From NCBI GenBank assembly GCA_036555615.1, contig DATBKZ010000080.1:1-27371 (forward strand): a DNA stretch of 27,371 bases, given 5' to 3'. Under the pieces are notes generated by a model. That model was given only the letters and a program-made list of their open reading frames with translations, was not told the DNA's origin and searched no databases. The stretch is from SG8-41 sp036555615. GTDB taxonomy: Bacteria > Pseudomonadota > Gammaproteobacteria > Burkholderiales > SG8-41. The position numbers were made by a program, and so were the translations under genes. Shown in pieces: positions 22,550-27,371 of the stretch (positions are counted from its first letter, which is position 1; the number at the start of each line of letters is the position of its first letter).

Positions 22550-23062
22550 ATGGCAATGGATGCCACCAGCCCGAGCCGCGTCGCACCCTACCCGATTGCC
22601 GTGATCATGGAGCGGGTGAGGCTCGCGAACCGGTGGGCCACCGAGCGCTGGGAGGCGAAGGGAGTCGTGCGCGATGTGATGCCGCCGGGCAGCGGCGAGC
22701 GCGTCATCGTGAGCGATGAGCGCATCACGCAGATCGTGTTTCCTGGATTCGTGCTCAAGCTCCATCCCGACGAGGCGGAGGGCTACCTCTACAACATCAC
22801 CTCGCCCGAGCCCAAGGTTTTCGTCATGTGGCGCATGCGCGATGACGTGGCGCGGCCGGAGCTGCTGACCGTCAGCTACCACGAGGGCGCGCGGTGGATG
22901 GACACCGACGAGAACGTCGGCGGCGTCGCGCTGCCGCCGGACCTGCTGCCATGGATCGCCGAGTTCGCTGCGCTCCATTACAAGCCGGAGCCGAAGAAGA
23001 AGGTGCGCTACGCCAGCAGCAAGGACAAGGGCGTGGCATCGCGTCGTGGAGGCGAGACGTGA
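22550..23062 (+). CDS. DUF3305 domain-containing protein of the formate dehydrogenase locus
   Basis: A 170-residue soluble protein of the DUF3305 family, known to occur next to DUF3306 and formate dehydrogenase genes in many proteobacteria; function unknown. It begins PYPIAVIMERVRLANRWATERWEAKG, a strongly conserved-looking segment, and contains FVLKLHPDEAEGYLYNITSPEPKVFVMWR and TVSYHEGARWMDTDENV. There is no signal peptide, membrane segment or Cys motif, and the C-terminus is Lys/Arg-rich. ATG 22550 (or 22556) has no Shine-Dalgarno. A longer upstream frame is antisense to moaA and rejected. Its TGA overlaps the GTG of the next gene. Confidence 0.85.
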   Translation: MAMDATSPSRVAPYPIAVIMERVRLANRWATERWEAKGVVRDVMPPGSGERVIVSDERITQIVFPGFVLKLHPDEAEGYLYNITSPEPKVFVMWRMRDDVARPELLTVSYHEGARWMDTDENVGGVALPPDLLPWIAEFAALHYKPEPKKKVRYASSKDKGVASRRGGET

Positions 23063-23631
23063 GCAGCGGGGCAGATGACAAGACCCTCCGGCCGGATCGC
23101 GAGCCGTTTCTCGATCGCTGGTCGCGGCGCAAGGCGGAAGCGCAGAGCGAGGTCGAGGCACAGAAGCCTGCGGAAAAGGCCCCAGTGCCAAGAGCGGCGG
23201 ACCAGGCGCCGCCGGCATTGCCTCCGGTCGAGAAGCTCGATTTCGATTCCGATTACCGCGCTTTCTTCCACCCCAAGGTGAGCGAGGATACGCGGCGCGC
23301 GGCGCTGAAGAAGCTCTTCAGCGACTCGCGCTTCAACGTCATGGACGGGCTCGACGTATACATCGACGATTACAGCAAGTCGGACCCCATATCGCCCGCG
23401 ATGCTGGCGGGCCTGCGGCAGGCGCAGAAGATATTGGAGTGGGCGAGGGGCGAGGAGAAGAAGGCGCCGGAGGACCGGGCCGGTCCGGATGCAATGGAGG
23501 CCGCGCAGACCGCGGCCCTGGAGCCGCCCGCCGCTCCGGCATCGCCTTCGTCCGCCGCCGAGCGGGTTGCCGAAAGCACACCCTCCGTTCCCGACTGCGT
23601 CCCCGCAGACCGCTCATCCGGGAACGCGTAA
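23059..23631 (+). CDS. DUF3306 domain-containing protein of the formate dehydrogenase locus
   Basis: A 190-residue hydrophilic protein. The N-terminus DREPFLDRWSRRKAEA and the central KLDFDSDYRAFFHPKVSEDTRRAALKKLF, then FNVMDGLDVYIDDYS, are the DUF3306 hallmark (about residues 10-130). The rest is low complexity, rich in Ala, Pro and Glu. No Cys motif apart from one near the end, and no signal peptide. Start is GTG 23059 within the stop of the DUF3305 gene (GTGA), with GGAGG at 23048-23052. Function unknown; association suggests a role in assembly or maturation of formate dehydrogenase. Confidence 0.84.
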   Translation: MSSGADDKTLRPDREPFLDRWSRRKAEAQSEVEAQKPAEKAPVPRAADQAPPALPPVEKLDFDSDYRAFFHPKVSEDTRRAALKKLFSDSRFNVMDGLDVYIDDYSKSDPISPAMLAGLRQAQKILEWARGEEKKAPEDRAGPDAMEAAQTAALEPPAAPASPSSAAERVAESTPSVPDCVPADRSSGNA

Positions 23632-23645
23632 CCACCCCCATCCCA

Positions 23646-23668
23646 CCTTCCCCCTGAGGGGGAAGGAG
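23646..23668 (+). promoter_or_regulatory. Perfect hairpin covering the ribosome binding site of the polyferredoxin gene
   Basis: CCTTCCCCC (23646-23654) and GGGGGAAGG (23658-23666) form a 9-bp perfect stem with a TGA loop. The 3' arm contains part of the Shine-Dalgarno GGAAGGAG (23661-23668), eight bases before the ATG at 23677. As RNA it could hide the ribosome binding site. It may also be one copy of a dispersed intergenic repeat, which only a genome search can tell. Confidence 0.6.
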
Positions 23669-23676
23669 CGCATCCG

Positions 23677-25779
23677 ATGTCCAAGACCAAGCTCATCTGC
23701 AACTGCAACAAGACGATGCCGCTCGACGCGAAGGCGCTCGGCGCCGCGCTGAAGCTCGACACCGCGCCGAACATCGCGAGCGAGCTGTGCCGCCGGCATG
23801 TCGCGGCATTCGAGGCGGCGGTCAAGAATGGCGGGGAGCTGGTGGTGGCCTGCACTCAGGAAGCGCCGTTGTTCGGGGAACTGCACGAGGCGCTGAAGGG
23901 GGAGGGCGGCCTGAAGTTCGTGAACATCCGGGAAGCCGCCGGCTGGTCGGCCGAAGCGAAAGCGGCCACCCCCAAGATCGCTGCCCTGCTGGCGCTTGCC
24001 GACGCGCCCGAGCCCGAGCCGGTGCCGGCCGTGTCCTACCGCTCTGAAGGGCGGCTACTCGTCATCGGTCCGGGTGGGGCGGCGCTCGCATGGGCGGAGC
24101 GGCTGGCCGACCGCTTCGCGGTGAACGTGCTGGTGACCGAGAGCGGCGAGCACTACGAGCTGCCGGCCGAGCGGCGCTATCCGGTTTTTTCCGGGCGGCC
24201 ACACGAGGTGAAAGGATATCTCGGCGCATTCGAGGTTGCGTGGGACCAGGCCAACCCGATCGACCTCGAGACCTGCACGCGCTGCAACGCCTGCATACGC
24301 GTCTGCCCCGAGCAGGCGATCGACTATTCCTACCAGATCGATCTCGCGAAATGCCGGTCGCACCGCCGGTGCGTGAGCGCGTGCGGGGAGATCCAGGCAA
24401 TCGACTTCGAGCGCAGGGAAACGCGGCGCAGCGACACCTTCGACATGGTGCTCGACCTGTCGCGCGAGCCGCTGATCAGGCTGGCGCAGCCGCCGCAGGG
24501 CTATTTCGCGCCGCGCGGCGATCCACTCGAGCAGGCGTTGGCCGCGAACCGGCTCGCCGGGATGATCGGGGAATTCGAGAAACCGCGCTATTTTCTATAC
24601 AAGGAGAGCATCTGCGCCCACAGCCGCGCCGAAATCACCGGCTGCACGCGCTGCATCGACGTCTGCTCCACGCAGGCGATCGCGAGCGAAAAGGAGGCGA
24701 ACCGCGTGACGGTCGACCCGCACCTGTGCATGGGCTGCGGCGGGTGCGCGACCGTGTGTCCCTCGGGCGCGATGAGCTATGCCTACCCGCGCGTTCCCGA
24801 CATGGGTTCGCGGATCAAGACGGTGCTGCAAACTTACCGCGATGCCGGGGGCCGCGATCCCGTGCTGTTGTTCCTCAACACGACCGACGGGCGCGAGTTG
24901 ATCGCGCGGCTCGCGCGGCGCGGGCGCGGCCTGCCGGCGAACGTGATTCCGCTCGAAGTCTTTCATATTGGTTCCCTCGGGCTTGATGTCACGCTGGGCT
25001 CGATTGCTCTGGGGGCAGCGGGCTGCATGGTCATGACGACAGGAACGGAGGCGGCAGAGTACCTCGCGGCGTTGCGCGATCAGCTCGGCTATGGCCAGCA
25101 GATATTGTCGGGGCTCGGCTTCGGGGAGGGTCGCCTGCGGCTCATCGAAGCGACGGACCCGCAGGCGCTGGAGCGGGCGGTCTGGGATCACGGGGCCCAG
25201 CGCAGTATCCCGCCCGCCGGCTTCAATTTCTCCGCGGAGAAGCGCACTACGCTTGATTTCGTCTTCGACCACTTGCTCCGGCACGCGCCGGCTCCGGTGG
25301 ATGAGGTCGCGCTTGCGGCCGGGGCGCCCTATGGCCGCGTCGTGGTCAATCGTCAGACTTGCACCCTGTGCATGGCGTGCGTGGGCGCGTGCCCGGAGTC
25401 GGCTCTGCTCGATGCGAAGGACGCCCCGCAACTCAAGTTCATCGAGCGCAACTGCGTGCAATGCGGATTGTGCGAGAAAACATGCCCGGAGGACGCGATC
25501 AGCCTCGCGCCGCGCCTGCTGCTCGCCCGCGACGCGCAATCGGCCGTGGTGCTGAACGCAGCCGAGGCGTTTCCCTGCGTGCGCTGCGGAAAGCCGTTTG
25601 CGACGCGCCAGATGATCGAGAACATGATGGGGCGCTTGAGCTCGCATTCCATGTTCGCGACGGGAGAGGCGCTGCGCCGGCTGCAGATGTGCGCGGATTG
25701 CCGGGTGATCGACATGATGGAGCAGCAGGGCGGGGCAAGCATATTTGACTACCGTGGCGGCGGAGACGGCGGGCGATGA
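23677..25779 (+). CDS. HdrA-like multi-[4Fe-4S] ferredoxin protein of the formate dehydrogenase locus
   Basis: A 700-residue cytoplasmic iron-sulfur protein with about 32 cysteines. N-terminal residues 1-108 (ICNCN, ELCRRH, VVAC, VNIREAAGW) resemble the N-terminal domain of HdrA. Next is a short Rossmann-like strand (VIGPGGAALAW, 129-139) lacking a good FAD GxGxxG motif. Cluster motifs are at 200-210 (CxxCxxCxxxCP), 226-236 (partial), 313-330 (extended), 351-361, 562-572 and 593-603. Between 390 and 460 is a cysteine-poor stretch reminiscent of MvhD. CVRC (634-637) and CADC (672-675) suggest a C-terminal zinc or Fe-S site. The next gene overlaps it by four bases (ATGA). It probably passes electrons or builds clusters for the formate dehydrogenase, but no function is established. 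Confidence 0.88.
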   Translation: MSKTKLICNCNKTMPLDAKALGAALKLDTAPNIASELCRRHVAAFEAAVKNGGELVVACTQEAPLFGELHEALKGEGGLKFVNIREAAGWSAEAKAATPKIAALLALADAPEPEPVPAVSYRSEGRLLVIGPGGAALAWAERLADRFAVNVLVTESGEHYELPAERRYPVFSGRPHEVKGYLGAFEVAWDQANPIDLETCTRCNACIRVCPEQAIDYSYQIDLAKCRSHRRCVSACGEIQAIDFERRETRRSDTFDMVLDLSREPLIRLAQPPQGYFAPRGDPLEQALAANRLAGMIGEFEKPRYFLYKESICAHSRAEITGCTRCIDVCSTQAIASEKEANRVTVDPHLCMGCGGCATVCPSGAMSYAYPRVPDMGSRIKTVLQTYRDAGGRDPVLLFLNTTDGRELIARLARRGRGLPANVIPLEVFHIGSLGLDVTLGSIALGAAGCMVMTTGTEAAEYLAALRDQLGYGQQILSGLGFGEGRLRLIEATDPQALERAVWDHGAQRSIPPAGFNFSAEKRTTLDFVFDHLLRHAPAPVDEVALAAGAPYGRVVVNRQTCTLCMACVGACPESALLDAKDAPQLKFIERNCVQCGLCEKTCPEDAISLAPRLLLARDAQSAVVLNAAEAFPCVRCGKPFATRQMIENMMGRLSSHSMFATGEALRRLQMCADCRVIDMMEQQGGASIFDYRGGGDGGR

Positions 25780-26399
25780 ACGACGGCGGGGAGTCGCAGG
25801 CGGGGGAAGCGCTGTCCGAGGAGGACGCCGCCCGGGCCAATCTCTACGCGCTGATCGGGCGCCTCTTCCACGAGGCTCCCGATTCGATCCTGCTGGCGCA
25901 GCTCTGCGGCGCACCGGGCGACCCGAACGGCGAGAATGTCCCGCTCGGGCAAGCCTGGAAGGCACTTCAGGATGCCTGCACGCGCGCTTATCCGATCGTG
26001 GTCAAGCAGGAGTACGACAACCTCTTTGTGGGCGTGGGAAAGGCGGAGATTTCGCCCTATACCTCGCGCTACGTCAGGGGAATTTCTCCGGACCGGCACC
26101 TGGTGCGTCTACGGGAGCGACTTGAGCAGCTGGGACTGGCTCGCCGCAACGCAGCATTCGAGGTCGAGGACCACGTGTCCGGAGTCTGCGACGTCATGCG
26201 ATTTCTGATTGTGGCTAACCATTCCCTCTCGGATCAGCGCCTGTTTTTCAACGAGTTTGTGTACCAGGGGGCCTCCTCGTTCTGCGATCTGGTCTCGGGC
26301 GCCAGCTCAGCTGTGTTCTATCGCTACGTTGCGGCATTTGCGCGCGCTTTTCTGGAAGTCGAGCGGCGTGCATTTGAAATGCTCGAAAGCGATGGCTGA
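25776..26399 (+). CDS. TorD/DmsD family molybdoenzyme maturation chaperone
   Basis: Cytoplasmic chaperone of the TorD/DmsD/NarJ family, which hold the apo-catalytic subunit and its Tat signal until cofactor is inserted. The 207 residues are all-helical in appearance. Family marks are ARANLYALIGRLFHEAPD, QEYDNLFVGVGKAEISPYTSRY and the EDHVSGVCDVMRFLI motif (near residues 129-143). ATG 25776 overlaps the polyferredoxin stop (ATGA). The likely client is the formate dehydrogenase catalytic subunit encoded downstream. Confidence 0.93.
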   Translation: MNDGGESQAGEALSEEDAARANLYALIGRLFHEAPDSILLAQLCGAPGDPNGENVPLGQAWKALQDACTRAYPIVVKQEYDNLFVGVGKAEISPYTSRYVRGISPDRHLVRLRERLEQLGLARRNAAFEVEDHVSGVCDVMRFLIVANHSLSDQRLFFNEFVYQGASSFCDLVSGASSAVFYRYVAAFARAFLEVERRAFEMLESDG

Positions 26400-26406
26400 A
26401 AAGCAA

Positions 26407-26448
26407 ATGAGAATAGCTCTCATAAACTCGCATCAGGTCTTGATGCGA
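26407..26448 (+). promoter_or_regulatory. Two adjacent dyad symmetries between the torD-like gene and the formate dehydrogenase genes
   Basis: ATGAGA (26407-26412) and TCTCAT (26418-26423) form a 6-bp dyad. TCGCATCA (26428-26435) and TGATGCGA (26441-26448) form a perfect 8-bp dyad with spacer GGTCT. Neither is followed by a T-run, so they may be operators or RNA hairpins and are not typical terminators. They lie in the only AT-rich gap of the locus, 159 bases. Confidence 0.5.
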
Positions 26449-26482
26449 ATGATTATCACTATTTGATCGAGTCGAAATGTGA

Positions 26483-26511
26483 TTGATTTGGCATTGGGGG
26501 AGAGGTAGATT
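26483..26511 (+). promoter_or_regulatory. Candidate promoter of the formate dehydrogenase structural genes
   Basis: TTGATT (26483-26488) and TAGATT (26506-26511) are spaced by 17 bases, each matching sigma-70 consensus at four of six positions. Transcription would begin near 26518, about 40 bases before the Tat-signal protein gene, whose strong Shine-Dalgarno AAGGAGG lies just before its ATG. Confidence 0.4.
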
Positions 26512-26558
26512 TATCGACCAGAACGTCCCATACGCAGTATTTCGGTAAGGAGGATGTA

Positions 26559-26753
26559 ATGGACCGTCCGGATCGCAGACTTTCCCGCCGTAATTTCCTT
26601 CTCGCTGGTGCCGGAGGCGTTGCCGCCACCGCGGCAGTCATCGCCGGCAAGACCCCACACGGCGAGCCCAAGAAGTCCGAAGTTGCGGGCAAGGCGAAGG
26701 GCTATCAAGTCACGGAACACGTCCGCAAGTACTACAACACCGCCAAAGTCTGA
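26559..26753 (+). CDS. Small Tat-signal protein of the formate dehydrogenase region
   Basis: A 64-residue protein dominated by a twin-arginine signal (LSRRNFLLAGAGG, residues 8-20, then a hydrophobic stretch of Ala, Val and Gly) and a short polar tail ending GYQVTEHVRKYYNTAKV. It matches the known family 'formate dehydrogenase region TAT target', found just upstream of formate dehydrogenase catalytic genes; role unknown, perhaps a small exported subunit. Excellent Shine-Dalgarno AAGGAGG before ATG 26559. The catalytic subunit follows after ten bases. Confidence 0.88.
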   Translation: MDRPDRRLSRRNFLLAGAGGVAATAAVIAGKTPHGEPKKSEVAGKAKGYQVTEHVRKYYNTAKV

Positions 26754-26763
26754 GGAGAGCGCC

Positions 26764-27371
26764 ATGTTGCTCACGAGAAAAGCCGCCAGCGTTTCCGCGA
26801 GCCCGAGCCGGCTCACTCGCAATGTCGCGGGCATGCTCGGCCGGACGATCGACCGCCGCACGTTCCTGAAACGCTCGGGCGTCACGCTCGGCGCGGGCGC
26901 GGTGGCGTCGCAGCTGCCGTTCAGCATCGTCGAGAAGGCCGAGGCGCAGAGCGCCGGCGGCCAGCTCGAGGTCAAGCGCACGATCTGCACGCATTGCTCC
27001 GTGGGCTGCGCGATCGACGCCGTGGTCCAGAACGGCGTGTGGATCCGGCAGGAGCCGGTGTTCGATTCGCCGATCAACCTCGGCGCGCACTGCGCCAAGG
27101 GCGCCTCGATCCGCGAGCACGGCATGACCGAACACTCGCACCGCCTGAAGACGCCGATGAAGCTCGTTGGCGGCAAGTGGCAGAAGGTCTCCTGGGACCA
27201 GGCGCTGAAGGAAGTGAGCGACAAGCTGCTCGCGATCCGCAAGGAGAGCGGCCCCGACGCGACCTTCTGGATTGGTTCCTCCAAACACAACAACGAACAA
27301 TCGTATCTGTTCCGTAAGTTCGTATCCATGTTCGGTACCAACAACATGGACCACCAGGCGCGCATCTGCCA
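26764..27371 (+). CDS. Formate dehydrogenase catalytic (alpha) subunit, 5' part, cut by window end
   Basis: First 202 complete codons (plus two bases of the next) of a periplasmic or membrane-facing formate dehydrogenase of the DMSO-reductase family, resembling FdnG. A twin-arginine signal is at DRRTFLKRSG (Arg31-Arg32). The [4Fe-4S] ligands are C75, C78, C82 and C110 (CTHCSVGC, then AHCAKG with the conserved Lys). VSWDQALKEVSDKL and WIGSSKHNNEQSYLFRKF are typical. The last complete codon, TGC 27367-27369, lies in DHQARIC where FdnG has DNQARV-Sec, so the molybdenum ligand is Cys here. Gene remainder and the beta and gamma subunits lie beyond the window. Confidence 0.94.
   Translation, partial: MLLTRKAASVSASPSRLTRNVAGMLGRTIDRRTFLKRSGVTLGAGAVASQLPFSIVEKAEAQSAGGQLEVKRTICTHCSVGCAIDAVVQNGVWIRQEPVFDSPINLGAHCAKGASIREHGMTEHSHRLKTPMKLVGGKWQKVSWDQALKEVSDKLLAIRKESGPDATFWIGSSKHNNEQSYLFRKFVSMFGTNNMDHQARIC

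Noticed and set aside
26447..26466. Fur-box-like string GAATGATTATCAC
   Set aside because: Only about half of the inverted repeat is present, and AT-rich sequence yields such matches by chance.
26488..26510. Sigma-54 promoter before the Tat-signal protein gene (TTGGCATT...)
   Set aside because: No GC dinucleotide at the -12 position; a sigma-70 arrangement fits better.

Overview
The window is high-GC, densely packed bacterial chromosome. It looks betaproteobacterial: the ribosomal operon has the beta/gamma order rpsF-priB-rpsR-rplI followed by dnaB, there is a tesA/ybbA/ybbP block, and an Fdh-N-type formate dehydrogenase locus carries DUF3305/DUF3306 genes. No rRNA, tRNA, CRISPR array or transposase was recognised. 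The species cannot be named from this evidence.

Layout. Positions 1-1730 hold a promoter, a structured leader and rpsF-priB-rpsR-rplI, closed by a terminator. dnaB follows behind a second terminator-like hairpin. A minus-strand group (7221 down to 3214) runs mnmH/selU, an ArnD-like deacetylase homologue, bcp peroxiredoxin and a PIN-PhoH ATPase, with junctions of a few bases or less except at bcp. Divergent from it, 21 bp away, is selD. This selD reads through an in-frame TGA at 7303 and is almost certainly a selenoprotein; a gene caller that stops at TGA would lose its first 28 codons. Next come tesA (minus) and divergent ybbA-ybbP, then rmuC, mtfA, a PAS-GGDEF-EAL protein and glk. Between 17.6 and 19.95 kb is a looser stretch of lower coding density with three small enzymes (VOC/glyoxalase, secreted alpha/beta hydrolase, RibD/DHFR-like reductase) that looks acquired.

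From 19.96 kb to the end the window is devoted to molybdoenzyme and formate dehydrogenase assembly. moaA-fdhD-mobA on the minus strand make and deliver the Mo-bis-MGD cofactor. Divergently, a plus-strand set encodes a DUF3305 protein, a DUF3306 protein, a 700-residue multi-[4Fe-4S] protein with an HdrA-like N-terminus, a TorD-type chaperone, a small Tat-signal protein, and the start of the catalytic subunit of a Tat-exported formate dehydrogenase. The last complete codon of the window sits where the Sec/Cys ligand of molybdenum is expected and is TGC (Cys).

Most notable points: (1) selenocysteine-encoding selD divergent from mnmH; (2) an ArnD homologue in the mnmH operon in which every expected NodB catalytic or metal residue I could align is substituted; (3) the HdrA-like polyferredoxin plus DUF3305/DUF3306 in the formate dehydrogenase locus, an uncharacterised electron-transfer or assembly module; (4) a three-hairpin leader before rpsF; (5) a Cys-type formate dehydrogenase in a genome that apparently decodes UGA as Sec.
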